NCBI RefSeq assembly: GCF_010728925.1
Contig: NZ_AP022608.1
Location: 620,001-684,000, forward strand
Direction: 5' to 3'
From: Mycolicibacterium gadium
GTDB lineage: Bacteria; Actinomycetota; Actinomycetes; Mycobacteriales; Mycobacteriaceae
DNA length: 64,000 bases
The translations under genes and the position numbers were made by a program. The notes beneath the pieces are model-generated. The model made no database searches, was not told the origin of the DNA, and saw nothing but the letters and a program-made list of their open reading frames with translations. This document shows positions 13,890 through 27,585 of the stretch, in pieces; within the stretch, counting starts at the first letter, position 1, and each line of letters opens with the position of its first letter.

Positions 13890-15074
13890 ATGAAGATGTC
13901 AGCACTGCTATCCCGCAATGCCAGCTCTCGCCCGGGCGTCACCGGCACAGCCCGCGTCGACCGCGACATCGATCGACTGCTCAGACGCATCAACCCCGGG
14001 GACATCGTCGTCCTCGACGCCCTCGATCTGGACCGGATCACCGCGGACGCTCTCGTCGAGGCCGGCGTCACCGCTGTCGTCAACGCGTCGCCGTCGATCT
14101 CCGGGCGGTATCCCAATCTCGGTCCCGAGGTGCTGGTCGTCAACGGTGTCACCCTGATCGACGACACCGGCGACGAGGTCTTCAAGAAGGTCAAGGACGG
14201 CGCGCGGGTGCGCCTGCACGAGGGCGGTGTCTACTCCGGTGACCGTCGCCTGATCCTCGGCGCCGAGCGCTCCGACCACGAAATCCATGAGCTGATGCAC
14301 GAGGCCAAGAGCGGGCTGGTGGCACACCTGGAGGCCTTCGCGGGCAACACCATCGAGTTCATCCGCAGCGAGAGCCCGCTGCTGATCGACGGCATCGGTA
14401 TCCCCGACATCGACGTCGACATGAACCGCCGTCACGTCGTCATCGTGGCCGAGGAGCCGAGTTCGGCCGCCGACCTGAAAGCCCTCAAGCCATTCATCAA
14501 GGAGTACCAACCGGTGCTGGTGGGTGTCGGCACCGGAGCCGACGTGCTGCGCAAGGCCGGCTACCGTCCGCAGCTCATCGTCGGTGACCCGGACCGGATC
14601 AGCGCCGACGCGCTGCGTTGCGGCGCGCAGGTCGTGCTGCCCGCCGACGCCGACGGGCACGCCGCGGGTCTCGAGCGGATCCAGGACCTCGGTGTCGGTG
14701 CGATGACGTTCCCGGCCGCCGGATCGGCCGCCGACCTGGCGCTGCTGCTGTGTGATCACCACGGTGCGTCGCTGATCGTGACCGCGGGCCACAGCGCAAG
14801 CATCGAGGAATTTTTCGACCGGTCGCGCCAGCAGAGCAACCCGTCGACCTTCCTCACGCGTCTGAAGGTGGGGGAGAAGCTGGTCGACGCCAGGGCCGTC
14901 GCCACGCTGTATCGCAGCCGGGTCTCCGGCGGGGCCATCGCGTTGCTCGTCCTTGCCATGCTTGTGGCGGTGATCGTCGCGCTGTGGGTGTCCCGCGCGG
15001 ACACTGCGCTGGTCGATTGGGTCGTCGACTACTGGAACCGGTTCGCGCTCTGGGTTCAGGGCTGGGTCACTTAG
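13890..15074 (+). CDS. steA: Cytokinetic-ring protein SteA (Rv1697 type)
   Basis: A 394-residue protein with a thiamin-pyrophosphokinase-like fold (GPEVLVVNGVTLIDD, VLVGVGTGADVLRKAGYRPQ, LIVGDPDRISADALRCG) and one transmembrane segment near residues 347-367 (GGAIALLVLAMLVAVIVALWVS). The Corynebacterium orthologue SteA works with SteB in cell division and envelope integrity; Rv1697 is the M. tuberculosis counterpart. Start at ATG 13890, giving MKMSALLSRN. The steB gene begins 8 bases after its stop codon, so the two are co-expressed. Confidence 0.88.
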   Translation: MKMSALLSRNASSRPGVTGTARVDRDIDRLLRRINPGDIVVLDALDLDRITADALVEAGVTAVVNASPSISGRYPNLGPEVLVVNGVTLIDDTGDEVFKKVKDGARVRLHEGGVYSGDRRLILGAERSDHEIHELMHEAKSGLVAHLEAFAGNTIEFIRSESPLLIDGIGIPDIDVDMNRRHVVIVAEEPSSAADLKALKPFIKEYQPVLVGVGTGADVLRKAGYRPQLIVGDPDRISADALRCGAQVVLPADADGHAAGLERIQDLGVGAMTFPAAGSAADLALLLCDHHGASLIVTAGHSASIEEFFDRSRQQSNPSTFLTRLKVGEKLVDARAVATLYRSRVSGGAIALLVLAMLVAVIVALWVSRADTALVDWVVDYWNRFALWVQGWVT

Positions 15075-15082
15075 GGGATGAA

Positions 15083-18527
<3,445 letters not shown>

Positions 18528-18531
<4 letters not shown>

Positions 18532-19475
18532 CGACCTTTCGCCCTGCCCTCGACGACCAGCTCCAGGGCTACCTCGACCACCTGACCATCGAGCGCGGCG
18601 TCGCCGCCAACACCCTGAGCTCCTACCGCCGAGATCTGCGGCGCTACTCCGAACACCTGACCCTGCGCGGCATCGACGACCTGGCGAAGGTGACCGAGTC
18701 TGACGTCAGCGACTTCTTGGTCGCGCTGCGCCGTGGCGACCCCGACGCCGGGACTGTCCCGCTGTCCGCGGTTTCGGCCGCCCGAGCGCTGATCGCGGTC
18801 CGGGGGCTGCACCGCTTCGCAGAGGCCGAAGGTCTCACCGCGCTAAACGTGGCGTCGGCCGTCAAACCGCCGACGCCCAGCCGACGGCTGCCCAAGAGCC
18901 TGTCGATCGACGAGGTGCTCGCCCTGCTGGACGGCGCCGGCGGCGACAGTGAGGCTGACGGGCCGCTCACGCTGCGCAACCGGGCACTGCTGGAACTGCT
19001 CTACTCGACCGGGGCGCGCATCTCGGAGGCCGTCGGCCTTGACGTGGACGACATCGACACGCAGGCACGGTCGGTGCTGCTGCGCGGCAAGGGCGGCAAG
19101 CAACGTCTGGTGCCCGTCGGCCGGCCCGCGGTCACGGCGTTGGACGCCTACTTCGTGCGCGGACGGCCCGAGCTGGCCCGCCGCGGACGCGGAACCCCGG
19201 CGATCTTCCTCAACGCCAGGGGCGGACGGCTCTCACGTCAGAGTGCGTGGCAGGTGCTTCAGGACGCCGCCGAACGGGCGGGCATCACGTCGGCGGTGTC
19301 ACCGCACGTGCTGCGGCACTCGTTCGCCACGCACCTGCTCGACGGCGGCGCCGACGTCCGCGTCGTCCAGGAGCTGCTCGGCCACGCGTCGGTCACCACG
19401 ACGCAGATCTACACGATGGTCACGGTGACGGCGCTGCGCGAGGTATGGGCGGGAGCGCACCCGCGAGCGCAGTGA
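18528..19475 (+). CDS. xerD: Tyrosine recombinase XerD
   Basis: Resolves chromosome dimers at dif with XerC and FtsK. The 315-residue product has the N-terminal SAM-like core-binding domain ([20 protein letters not shown]) and the catalytic domain with the Arg in [16 protein letters not shown], the [15 protein letters not shown] box, [14 protein letters not shown] with the nucleophilic Tyr, and family-typical length. It fits Rv1701 in place and sequence. The ATG at 18528 overlaps the Nudix stop by 4 bases. Confidence 0.94.
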
Positions 19476-19482
19476 GGTCGGG

Positions 19483-20235
19483 CTAGGCCAGGTACTCCGA
19501 CTCGAGCACGAGGTCGGGGGCGAGCGTCTGATACTCGCCGTGCGTCTTGTGCTCGACCGTGGCGAACAGCTTGCCCTGCTGCTCGCGCATGTACTCGCGG
19601 TACTTCGGGGAGCCCGGGATCAGCATGTTGTCGGCGACCACGATGGACCCCTTGTGCAGCCAGCCGCGGTCCAGGATGGCCTGCAGGTCAGGCAGGTAGG
19701 CGGACTTGTCGTGGTCGACGAACAGCAGATCCAGCGATCCCGTGGTGAAGCCGTGCTCGTTGGCAAGCGCGTCGAGTGTCTTACCACCGTCACCGATCGT
19801 GCCGACCACACACGTCATCCGGTCGGCGATTCCGGCGTGCTCCCAGATAAGTTGTGCCACCGCGGCGTTGGCGGCGGAAAGCTCGACGGAGAACACCTTC
19901 GCTCCCGGCGCCGCGCGAGCGATCCGCAGCGAGCCGTAGCCGCAGTACGTGCCCAACTCGAGTGCCAACTTGGCGTCGGCGCGACGCACCGCGGCGTCGA
20001 GCAGCTCGCCCTTCTCGTCCCCGATGTTGATCAGGAACGACTTCTCGTAGGCGAACTCGTCGATCTTGGCGATCACGTCGTCGATGTCGCCGGGGCGGGC
20101 ATTGGCCACCACGTAGTCGGCGGCGGCCTGTTCTCGTCCGTCGCCGATCTGACCGGTCCTGGTGATGTTGCGGGACCCGACGGCCAGCCGCAGGAACGAC
20201 CAACGCAGGAAGGGGATGCGGCGCTTGAGGCTCAC
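19483..20235 (-). CDS. Class I SAM-dependent O-methyltransferase
   Basis: A methyltransferase of the catechol/caffeoyl-CoA O-methyltransferase type (Rv1703c position). The SAM-binding region is LALELGTYCGYGSLRIARAA; the acidic metal/catalytic residues lie in LLFVDHDKSAYLPDLQAIL and IVVADNMLIPGSPKYREYMRE. The natural substrate is not known. I take the GTG at 20235 (VSLKRRIPFLRW, 250 residues); the frame stays open to 20301 and a longer N-terminus is possible. It is convergent with xerD and divergent from the parA-like gene. Confidence 0.85.
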   Translation of the reverse strand: MSLKRRIPFLRWSFLRLAVGSRNITRTGQIGDGREQAAADYVVANARPGDIDDVIAKIDEFAYEKSFLINIGDEKGELLDAAVRRADAKLALELGTYCGYGSLRIARAAPGAKVFSVELSAANAAVAQLIWEHAGIADRMTCVVGTIGDGGKTLDALANEHGFTTGSLDLLFVDHDKSAYLPDLQAILDRGWLHKGSIVVADNMLIPGSPKYREYMREQQGKLFATVEHKTHGEYQTLAPDLVLESEYLA

Positions 20236-20364
20236 GTGGACCAGCCTAGGCGGAATCTCGGGGAGAAAGTCGCCTGCGGGTCTGGCAGACCAGGCAGTCA
20301 CCTCCCGTTAAACTTGCCCGGATGTCCGCCATGCCTACGTCCTGCCTGACCAGCGACGGTCGGC

Positions 20365-21225
20365 GTGGCTGACGACGACGAAGTCGCCGGCGTCGGCTTG
20401 ACCGGCCGTCCACCGCGAGCCATTCCTATGCCCGAGCCGAAGACCTCCCACGGTCCGGCCAAGGTCATCGCGATGTGCAACCAGAAGGGCGGGGTGGGCA
20501 AGACCACGTCGACCATCAACCTCGGCGCCAGCCTCGCCGAGTACGGGCGCCGCGTGCTCCTGGTCGACCTGGATCCGCAGGGCGCGCTGTCGGCGGGCCT
20601 GGGCGTGCCGCACTACGAACTCGAGCACACCGTCCACAACCTGCTGATCGAACCGCGGGTGTCCATCGACGACGTGCTGATCAACACCCGCGTCAAGAAT
20701 CTCGACCTCGTGCCGAGCAATATCGACCTATCGGCCGCCGAGATCCAATTGGTCAACGAGGTGGGCCGCGAACAGTCATTGGCCCGCGCGCTCTACCCGG
20801 TGCTGGACCGCTACGACTACGTCCTGATCGACTGCCAGCCCTCGCTGGGTCTGCTCACCGTCAACGGGCTGGCGTGCAGTGACGTGGTGATCATCCCGAC
20901 GGAGTGCGAGTTCTTCTCACTGCGCGGACTGGCGCTGCTGACCGATACCGTCGACAAGGTGCACGACCGGCTGAACCCGAAGCTGTCCATCGGTGGCATC
21001 CTGATCACCCGATACGACCCGCGCACCGTGAACTCGCGCGAAGTCATGGCCCGAGTCCTCGAAAGATTCGGCGACCTGGTGTTCGACACCGTCATCACCC
21101 GTACGGTGCGCTTCCCCGAAACCAGCGTCGCCGGTGAACCCATCACCTCGTGGGCGCCGAAATCCGTTGGTGCTGAGGCATATCGGGCATTGGCGCGCGA
21201 GGTCATCGACCGGTTCGGCGCGTGA
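20365..21225 (+). CDS. ParA/Soj-like ATPase
   Basis: A 286-residue MinD/ParA-superfamily ATPase with the deviant Walker A motif NQKGGVGKTTSTINLGASLA near residue 38, LLVDLDPQGALSAGLG, and the switch region YDYVLIDCQPSLGLLTVNGL. It corresponds to Rv1708, a ParA-like protein next to scpA and scpB, and may help position or condense chromosomes with them. It is not the main chromosomal parA, as no parB adjoins it. GTG start at 20365. Confidence 0.88.
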   Translation: MADDDEVAGVGLTGRPPRAIPMPEPKTSHGPAKVIAMCNQKGGVGKTTSTINLGASLAEYGRRVLLVDLDPQGALSAGLGVPHYELEHTVHNLLIEPRVSIDDVLINTRVKNLDLVPSNIDLSAAEIQLVNEVGREQSLARALYPVLDRYDYVLIDCQPSLGLLTVNGLACSDVVIIPTECEFFSLRGLALLTDTVDKVHDRLNPKLSIGGILITRYDPRTVNSREVMARVLERFGDLVFDTVITRTVRFPETSVAGEPITSWAPKSVGAEAYRALAREVIDRFGA

Positions 21226-22079
21226 TCGAAGCGGTGACCGAGGCCGGAACCGACGACACTGCGACACCAGATGCCGACCGGTCGCAGCAGGCGGGCTTTC
21301 AGGTTCGGCTGAGCAATTTCGAAGGCCCGTTCGATCTGCTTTTGCAGCTGATCTTCGCGCATCGCCTCGACGTCACCGAGGTGGCGTTGCACCAGGTGAC
21401 CGATGACTTCATCGCGTATACCAAGGAAATCGGCGTTCAGCTCGAGCTCGAAGAGACGACGACGTTCCTGGTGATCGCGGCCACGTTGCTGGACCTCAAG
21501 GCGGCCCGGCTGCTTCCGGCCGGGGAGGTGCACGACGAGGACGATCTGGCGCTGCTCGAGGTTCGTGACCTGCTGTTCGCCCGGCTGCTCCAGTACCGGG
21601 CGTTCAAGCACGTCGCGGAGATGTTCGCCGAACTCGAGTCCGCGGCGCTACGCAGCTATCCGCGGGCGGTGGCGCTGGAGGAGGGGTTCCAGGAGCTGTT
21701 GCCCGAGGTCATGATCGGCGTCGACGCCGAGACGTTCGCCCAGCTCGCGGCTGCGGCGCTCACCCCGCGTCCGGTGCCGACCGTCGCGCTCGAGCACCTG
21801 CACCAGGTGGCGGTGTCGGTGCCCGAGCAGGTTAGTAATCTGATGGCGCTGCTGGAGGGCCGCGGCGTCGGACAGTGGGCGTCGTTCGGCGACCTGGTGG
21901 CGGACTGTGCGGCACCGATCGAGATCGTCGGCCGCTTCCTGGCGCTGCTCGAGTTGTACCGGGCCAGGGCAGTAGCATTCGAACAACCAGAACCGCTTGG
22001 TGCGCTCCAGATTTCGTGGACCGGCGAACGGCCTACCCATCAACACCTGGCGGTGGAAGAAGACCAATATGACGGATAA
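21222..22079 (+). CDS. scpA: Segregation and condensation protein A
   Basis: A kleisin subunit that bridges SMC heads in chromosome condensation. The 285-residue product shows the family start FQVRLSNFEGPFDLLLQLIFAHRLDVTEVALHQVTDDF and the C-terminal winged-helix segment. The N-terminal ~25 residues are an acidic extension. The GTG at 21222 overlaps the parA-like stop by 4 bases (GTGA), so the two are translationally coupled. Confidence 0.93.
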   Translation: MIEAVTEAGTDDTATPDADRSQQAGFQVRLSNFEGPFDLLLQLIFAHRLDVTEVALHQVTDDFIAYTKEIGVQLELEETTTFLVIAATLLDLKAARLLPAGEVHDEDDLALLEVRDLLFARLLQYRAFKHVAEMFAELESAALRSYPRAVALEEGFQELLPEVMIGVDAETFAQLAAAALTPRPVPTVALEHLHQVAVSVPEQVSNLMALLEGRGVGQWASFGDLVADCAAPIEIVGRFLALLELYRARAVAFEQPEPLGALQISWTGERPTHQHLAVEEDQYDG

Positions 22080-22809
22080 CACTCCGACCGACGTCGCGAC
22101 CGACACCCCCGTCGAGACGGACCTCGATGAGGGGCTGGATCTCGGCATCGAGGTGGCCAACGCGCCGGAGTTGGAGGATTCGGAGCTCGGGTCGGTGTTG
22201 GAGGCGTTGCTGCTGGTGGTGGACACGCCGGTGACGATCGAGCAGCTCGCCGCCGCGACCGAGCAGCCCGCCTACCGGGTCGGGGCCAAGCTGCAGTCGA
22301 TGGCCGGGGAACTGCGCGACCGCGAAAGCGGGATCGATCTGCGCGAGGCAGGCGGTGGCTGGCGGATGTACACCCGCGCGCGGTTCGCGCCGTACGTGGA
22401 GCGGCTGCTGCTCGATGGTGCGCGATCCAAGTTGACGCGTGCCGCGCTCGAGACGCTCGCCGTGGTGGCCTACCGCCAGCCGGTGACGCGCGCGCGGGTC
22501 AGCGCGGTGCGCGGGGTCAACGTCGACGCGGTCATCCGGACGCTGCTCGCGCGTGGACTGGTCACCGAGGCGGGCGTCGACCCCGACTCCGGTGCGGTGA
22601 CGTTCGCGACCACCGAACTGTTCCTGGAGCGGCTCGGCTTGACGTCGTTGGCCGACCTTCCGGACATCGCGCCGCTGCTGCCCGACGTCGACGTGATCGA
22701 CGACCTGAGCGAAACACTCGACGAGGAGCCGCGTTTCATGAAGCTCAGCGGTGCGCCTGCGGCCCAGGCGCCGGCGAACTTCGATTTGGACAAAGACGCG
22801 GATGGCTGA
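22069..22809 (+). CDS. scpB: Segregation and condensation protein B
   Basis: The partner of ScpA in the SMC complex. The 246-residue product has two winged-helix domains: LGSVLEALLLVVDTPVTIEQLAAATEQ and LTRAALETLAVVAYRQPVTRARVSAVRGVNVD, followed by LLARGLVTEAG. Acidic tails lie at both ends. The ATG at 22069 overlaps scpA by 11 bases; frames further upstream are shadows of scpA. Confidence 0.93.
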   Translation: MTDNTPTDVATDTPVETDLDEGLDLGIEVANAPELEDSELGSVLEALLLVVDTPVTIEQLAAATEQPAYRVGAKLQSMAGELRDRESGIDLREAGGGWRMYTRARFAPYVERLLLDGARSKLTRAALETLAVVAYRQPVTRARVSAVRGVNVDAVIRTLLARGLVTEAGVDPDSGAVTFATTELFLERLGLTSLADLPDIAPLLPDVDVIDDLSETLDEEPRFMKLSGAPAAQAPANFDLDKDADG

Positions 22810-23545
22810 AACCGAGGGCGTGCGCTTACAGAAAGTGTTGTCGCAGGCCGGAATTGCATCGCGCCGGGTCGCCGAGAAAATGATCCTCGACGGGCGCGTC
22901 GAGGTCGACGATCGGATCGTGACCGAACTGGGCACCCGCGTGGACCCCGACGTCTCGGTGATCCGGGTCGACGGTGCCCGGATCACCGTCGACGACACCT
23001 TGGTGCACCTGGCGATCAACAAGCCCAAGGGCATGCACTCGACGATGTCCGACGACCGGGGGCGCCCGTGCGTGGGCGATCTGGTCGAGCACCGGGTTCG
23101 CGGTAACAAGAAGCTGTTTCATGTCGGCCGGCTGGACGCCGACACCGAGGGCCTGCTGCTGCTGACCAACGACGGCGAGCTCGCGCACCGCCTGATGCAT
23201 CCATCGTACGAAGTGCCCAAGACGTACCTGGCGACCGTGATGGGCACGGTGCCGCGCGGCCTGGGGCGCAAGCTTCGTGACGGGATCGAACTGGACGACG
23301 GTCCCGCGCGCGTCGACGACTTCGCCGTCGTGGACACCGTGCCGGGCAAGACGTTGGTGCGGGTCACGTTGCACGAAGGCCGTAAGCGGATCGTGCGTCG
23401 GCTGCTCGCGGCCGTCGGTTTCCCGGTGAAAGAGTTGGTGCGCACCGAAATCGGGGCGGTGTCCTTGGGGGACCAGCGGCCGGGCACCATCCGCGTGCTG
23501 ACCCAGAAGGAGCTCGGCACGTTGTACAAGGCGGTGGGGATGTGA
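22802..23545 (+). CDS. rRNA pseudouridine synthase, RluB/RsuA family
   Basis: Converts a uridine in rRNA to pseudouridine; 23S is the likely target by homology to RluB. The 247-residue product has an N-terminal S4 domain ([29 protein letters not shown]), the catalytic motif with Asp in [22 protein letters not shown], and [26 protein letters not shown]. Orthologous to Rv1711. The ATG at 22802 overlaps scpB by 8 bases. Confidence 0.92.
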   Translation: MAETEGVRLQKVLSQAGIASRRVAEKMILDGRVEVDDRIVTELGTRVDPDVSVIRVDGARITVDDTLVHLAINKPKGMHSTMSDDRGRPCVGDLVEHRVRGNKKLFHVGRLDADTEGLLLLTNDGELAHRLMHPSYEVPKTYLATVMGTVPRGLGRKLRDGIELDDGPARVDDFAVVDTVPGKTLVRVTLHEGRKRIVRRLLAAVGFPVKELVRTEIGAVSLGDQRPGTIRVLTQKELGTLYKAVGM

Positions 23546-24225
23546 GCGGATTGATCATCGCGGTCGACGGTCCCGCTGGAACCGGAAAATCCTCGGTGTC
23601 AAGGGGTTTGGCGCGTTCCCTACATGCGCGCTACCTGGACACCGGAGCGATGTACCGCATCGTCACCCTGGCCGTCGTGCGAGCCGGTGTCGACCTGACC
23701 GATACGCCGGCGATCGAGGTGGTCGCCGCCGATGTCCCGCTGTCGGTGGGCTACGACCCTGACGAGGACAAGGCTTACCTTGACGCAGAGGATGTTTCGC
23801 GGGAGATCCGTGGTGATCAGGTGACCAAGGCGGTGTCCGCGGTATCGGCGGTGCCCGCGGTGCGCGCGCGGCTCGTCGGGCTTCAGCGCGAGCTCGCGGA
23901 CGGGCCGGGCAGCGTTGTTGTCGAGGGCCGCGACATCGGGACGGTGGTGCTACCCGATGCCGATCTCAAGATCTTCCTCACCGCGTCGGCCGAGAAGCGG
24001 GCGCAGCGTCGCTACGACCAGAACGTCGCCGCCGGACGTGAGGATGACTACGAAAGCGTGCTCGCTGACGTGAAGCGCCGGGACCATCTGGACTCGACCC
24101 GCCCGGTGTCCCCGCTGCGGGCCGCCGAGGACGCGGTGGTGGTCGACACCAGTGACATGACCGAGTCCCAGGTCGTCGCGCATCTGACCGAGTTGGCCGA
24201 GCAGCGCGCCGGTGCGTCGAAATGA
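23542..24225 (+). CDS. cmk: Cytidylate kinase
   Basis: Phosphorylates CMP/dCMP. The 227-residue product has the P-loop [18 protein letters not shown] at the N-terminus, the substrate segment [31 protein letters not shown], and a lid arginine region [17 protein letters not shown] start overlapping the previous stop as GTGA, and its own stop overlapping der as ATGA. Confidence 0.94.
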   Translation: MSGLIIAVDGPAGTGKSSVSRGLARSLHARYLDTGAMYRIVTLAVVRAGVDLTDTPAIEVVAADVPLSVGYDPDEDKAYLDAEDVSREIRGDQVTKAVSAVSAVPAVRARLVGLQRELADGPGSVVVEGRDIGTVVLPDADLKIFLTASAEKRAQRRYDQNVAAGREDDYESVLADVKRRDHLDSTRPVSPLRAAEDAVVVDTSDMTESQVVAHLTELAEQRAGASK

Positions 24226-25625
24226 GCGACGGCACGTGGTCTGACGAGAGTGATTGGGAGCTCGGCGCCGAGGATGTCGCCGAGGCGATCGAGGAGGCCG
24301 CGGCGCCGCCACCGGTGGTGGCCGTGGTCGGGCGGCCCAACGTCGGCAAGTCGACACTGGTCAACCGGATTCTGGGCCGTCGCGAGGCGGTGGTGCAGGA
24401 CGTTCCCGGTGTCACTCGGGACCGGGTCTCCTACGACGCGAACTGGTTGGGACGCCGCTTCGTCGTCCAGGACACCGGAGGATGGGAACCTGACGCCAAG
24501 GGACTGCAACAGCTGGTAGCCGAGCAGGCGTCGGTGGCGATGCGCACCGCCGACGCGATCATCCTCGTGGTCGATGCCGTGGTCGGCGCGACAGCGGCCG
24601 ACGAGGCCGCGGCGAAACTGCTGCAGCGATCCGGCAAACCAGTCTTCTTGGCGGCCAACAAGGTTGACAGTGAACGCGGCGAGGCCGACGCCGCCGCGCT
24701 GTGGTCGCTGGGGCTGGGTGAGCCGCATCCGATCAGCGCGATGCACGGCCGCGGAGTGGCCGACCTGCTCGACAAACTGATCGAAGAGCTGCCGACGGTG
24801 TCCGAGATCGCGTCGGGCGGGGGAGGGCCGCGCCGGGTCGCGCTGGTGGGCAAGCCGAATGTCGGCAAGAGCTCGCTGCTGAATCGTCTTGCCGCAGAAG
24901 AGCGCTCGGTGGTACATGACGTCGCGGGCACGACCGTCGACCCCGTCGACTCGCTGATCGAGATGGACGGCAAGCTCTGGCGATTCGTCGACACCGCGGG
25001 ATTGCGTCGCAAGGTGGGGCAGGCCAGCGGGCATGAGTTCTACGCGTCGGTGCGTACGCACGGTGCCATCGACGCCGCCGAGGTCGCGATCGTGTTGATC
25101 GACGCGTCGGTGCCGCTTACCGAGCAGGACCAGCGCGTGCTGTCGATGGTGATCGAGGCCGGCCGGGCTTTGGTACTGGCGTTCAACAAATGGGATTTGG
25201 TCGACGAGGACCGCCGCTATCTCTTGGAAAAGGAGATCGACCGCGAACTGTCGCAGCTGCAGTGGGCGCCGCGGGTCAACATATCGGCGATGACCGGCCG
25301 CGCGGTGCAGAAGCTGGTGCCCGCACTGGAGACGGCACTGGAATCGTGGGACGCCCGCGTGCCCACCGGCCGCTTGAACACGTTCTTCAAGGAGATCGTC
25401 GCCGCGACCCCGCCACCGGTGCGCGGCGGTAAGCAGCCGCGGATCCTGTTCGCCACCCAGGCGACGGCCCGGCCGCCGACATTTGTGCTTTTCACCACCG
25501 GATTCCTGGAGGCCGGATACCGCCGGTTCCTGGAGCGGCGGTTGCGCGAGACGTTCGGATTCGAGGGCAGCCCGATCCGGATCAACGTGCGGGTGCGCGA
25601 AAAGCGTGGCGCGCGCTCTCGATAG
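24222..25625 (+). CDS. der: Ribosome-assembly GTPase Der (EngA)
   Basis: A double GTPase needed for 50S subunit maturation. The 467-residue product contains two G domains: P-loops [12 protein letters not shown] (residue ~37) and [12 protein letters not shown] (residue ~210), with G4 motifs NKVD and NKWD, and a C-terminal KH-like domain ending [13 protein letters not shown]. It ends the Rv1691-Rv1713-like block. About 200 bases follow with no gene I can identify. Confidence 0.95.
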   Translation: MSDGTWSDESDWELGAEDVAEAIEEAAAPPPVVAVVGRPNVGKSTLVNRILGRREAVVQDVPGVTRDRVSYDANWLGRRFVVQDTGGWEPDAKGLQQLVAEQASVAMRTADAIILVVDAVVGATAADEAAAKLLQRSGKPVFLAANKVDSERGEADAAALWSLGLGEPHPISAMHGRGVADLLDKLIEELPTVSEIASGGGGPRRVALVGKPNVGKSSLLNRLAAEERSVVHDVAGTTVDPVDSLIEMDGKLWRFVDTAGLRRKVGQASGHEFYASVRTHGAIDAAEVAIVLIDASVPLTEQDQRVLSMVIEAGRALVLAFNKWDLVDEDRRYLLEKEIDRELSQLQWAPRVNISAMTGRAVQKLVPALETALESWDARVPTGRLNTFFKEIVAATPPPVRGGKQPRILFATQATARPPTFVLFTTGFLEAGYRRFLERRLRETFGFEGSPIRINVRVREKRGARSR

Positions 25626-25831
25626 TTCGCGATTTCGGTGCGCCCACGGTCGCTGAGCGGTCGTATGCGCACCCAAATCCCTCAAAATCACGCTGATTTC
25701 AACCCTGCCCGGCGCCGCTGTCGCTGGCTAGCCTCGGTTACGTGCTTGACCGTTGGTGTTGTCCGCGTCCCTGACTACGCGTCCGATGACCCTGGTCGCC
25801 CTAGGCGACTGACTCGAAAGCAGCCCAATTC

Positions 25832-26767
25832 ATGCGTTCTCTTCTGATCTTCACCCTGGTCGGCGTCGGCGCACAGTTGGTCGATGGCGCACTCGGCATG
25901 GCCTTCGGCGTCACGGCCTCGACGCTGCTGGTGCTCAGCGGTGTCGCGTCGGCCCAAGCCAGTGCGGCGGTCCATCTCGCCGAGGTGGGCACCACCTTCG
26001 CGTCGGGCCTGTCGCACTGGAAATTCAAGAACATCGACTGGCCGATCGTGGCGAAGCTGGGCGTGCCCGGAGCGGTCGGCGCGTTCCTCGGTGCGACATT
26101 GCTGTCGTCGCTGTCGACGGAGGACGCGGCGCCGTTGATGGCGGCGATCCTGTTGACCATCGGTGTCTATGTGCTGGTTCGCTTTTCGCTGCGCACCCCG
26201 CCGGCGGTGACCGGAGGAGGGAGCAAGCTGAGCGCGAAGTTCCTCACACCACTGGGGATCTTCGGCGGCTTCATCGACGCGTCCGGCGGTGGTGGTTGGG
26301 GCCCGGTGACCACCAGCACGTTGCTCTCCAACGGTAAGACCGCGCCGCGGACCGTGATCGGCTCGGTGAGCGCATCGGAGTTCCTCGTCGCGGTGTCGGC
26401 GTCGCTGGGATTCGTCATCGGACTGCGGGAGGAGTTCCTGCACAACCTGCCGATCGTGCTCGGGCTCGCGCTGGGCGGCGTGATCGCCGCACCGTTCGCG
26501 GCATGGTTGGTCAGCCGGATCAGCCCGGCGCTGCTGGGCACCGCGGTCGGCGGCGTGATCGTGCTGACCAACTCGCAGAAGCTGGTGAAGTACTTCGGCA
26601 TCACGTCGCCGTGGTCGACGCTGATCTACGCCGGCATCGTGGTGGCCTGGGCGGCGTTCGTCTACCTGGCGTGGAGGCTGTCGAAGGCGCCTGCCTTCGT
26701 CCCAGCGGAACTCGAGGCCGAGGTCGCCGACGCCGAGCGAGTGGATCCGATCGACGAGGCGCGCTGA
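25832..26767 (+). CDS. TauE/SafE-family permease (first copy)
   Basis: A 311-residue inner-membrane protein with about eight hydrophobic helices and family-typical glycine-rich motifs (GALGMAFGVTASTLLVLSGV; GFIDASGGGGWGPVTTSTLL). TauE/SafE proteins are proposed to export sulfite or other sulfonate-derived anions; the real substrate is unknown. The C-terminal tail is short and acidic. A second family member follows 35 bases later, but the two differ in length and N-terminus and are not a recent duplication. Confidence 0.85.
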   Translation: MRSLLIFTLVGVGAQLVDGALGMAFGVTASTLLVLSGVASAQASAAVHLAEVGTTFASGLSHWKFKNIDWPIVAKLGVPGAVGAFLGATLLSSLSTEDAAPLMAAILLTIGVYVLVRFSLRTPPAVTGGGSKLSAKFLTPLGIFGGFIDASGGGGWGPVTTSTLLSNGKTAPRTVIGSVSASEFLVAVSASLGFVIGLREEFLHNLPIVLGLALGGVIAAPFAAWLVSRISPALLGTAVGGVIVLTNSQKLVKYFGITSPWSTLIYAGIVVAWAAFVYLAWRLSKAPAFVPAELEAEVADAERVDPIDEAR

Positions 26768-26802
26768 TCAGGCGTTGATTCGCGGGCACTAGGCTCGCTC
26801 CG

Positions 26803-27585
26803 GTGCCCGTTCTCGACATGATCCTGATCGCCCTCGCCGGCGTCGGGGCGGGGGCGATCAACGCGGTCGTGGGGTCGGGCACCCTGATCACGTTCCCCAC
26901 GCTGGTCGCGCTGGGTTATCCGCCGGTCACGTCGACGATGTCGAACGCCGTCGGCCTGGTGGCCGGTAGCGCGTCGGGAACGTGGGGCTACCGACGCGAA
27001 CTGCGCGGACAGTGGCATCGGCTGCGGTGGCAGCTGCCGGCGTCGTTCTTCGGTGCGGGGCTGGGTGCGTGGCTGCTGCTGCATCTGCCCGAGAAGGTGT
27101 TCCAGCAGATCGTGCCGGTGCTGCTGATCCTCGCGCTGGTGCTGGTCGTGATCGGGCCGCGCATCCAGGACTGGGCGCGGCGGCGGTCGGAGGCGGCCGG
27201 CGAGTCGGCGGAGCACGTGTCGCCGCGGAAGATGGTGATGCTCGTCATCGCGACATTCGCGGTGGGCATCTACGGCGGGTACTTCACCGCCGCACAGGGA
27301 ATCCTGCTGATCGCCGCGATGGGTGCGTTGCTTCCCGAGGACATGCAGCGGATGAACGCGGCCAAGAATCTGCTCTCGCTGGTCGTGAACATCGTTGCGG
27401 CAGTGGCCTACACGGTCGTCGCATTCGACCGGATCAGCTGGCTGGCCGCCGGGCTGATCGCACTCGGGTCGACGATCGGCGGGTTCCTCGGCGCGCACTA
27501 TGGACGACGGCTGTCGCCCACTGCGCTGCGCGCGTTCATCGTCGTTGTGGGCCTGATCGGGCTGTGGCGGCTGCTGACGATCTAG
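26803..27585 (+). CDS. TauE/SafE-family permease (second copy)
   Basis: A 260-residue membrane protein of the same family (AGVGAGAINAVVGSGTLITFPTLVALGYPPVTSTMSN; ATFAVGIYGGYFTAAQGILLIAAMG), with about eight transmembrane segments. GTG start. Its stop codon overlaps that of the convergent photolyase gene (27582-27585). Anion export is a family-level guess. Confidence 0.85.
   Translation: MPVLDMILIALAGVGAGAINAVVGSGTLITFPTLVALGYPPVTSTMSNAVGLVAGSASGTWGYRRELRGQWHRLRWQLPASFFGAGLGAWLLLHLPEKVFQQIVPVLLILALVLVVIGPRIQDWARRRSEAAGESAEHVSPRKMVMLVIATFAVGIYGGYFTAAQGILLIAAMGALLPEDMQRMNAAKNLLSLVVNIVAAVAYTVVAFDRISWLAAGLIALGSTIGGFLGAHYGRRLSPTALRAFIVVVGLIGLWRLLTI

Noticed and set aside
24048..25691. 547-codon minus-strand frame opposite cmk/der
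   Set aside because: Shadow of two recognised genes; low-complexity Arg/His-rich translation.
25832..27585. Recent duplication of the TauE/SafE genes
   Set aside because: Same family, but sequences and lengths differ too much for a recent tandem copy.
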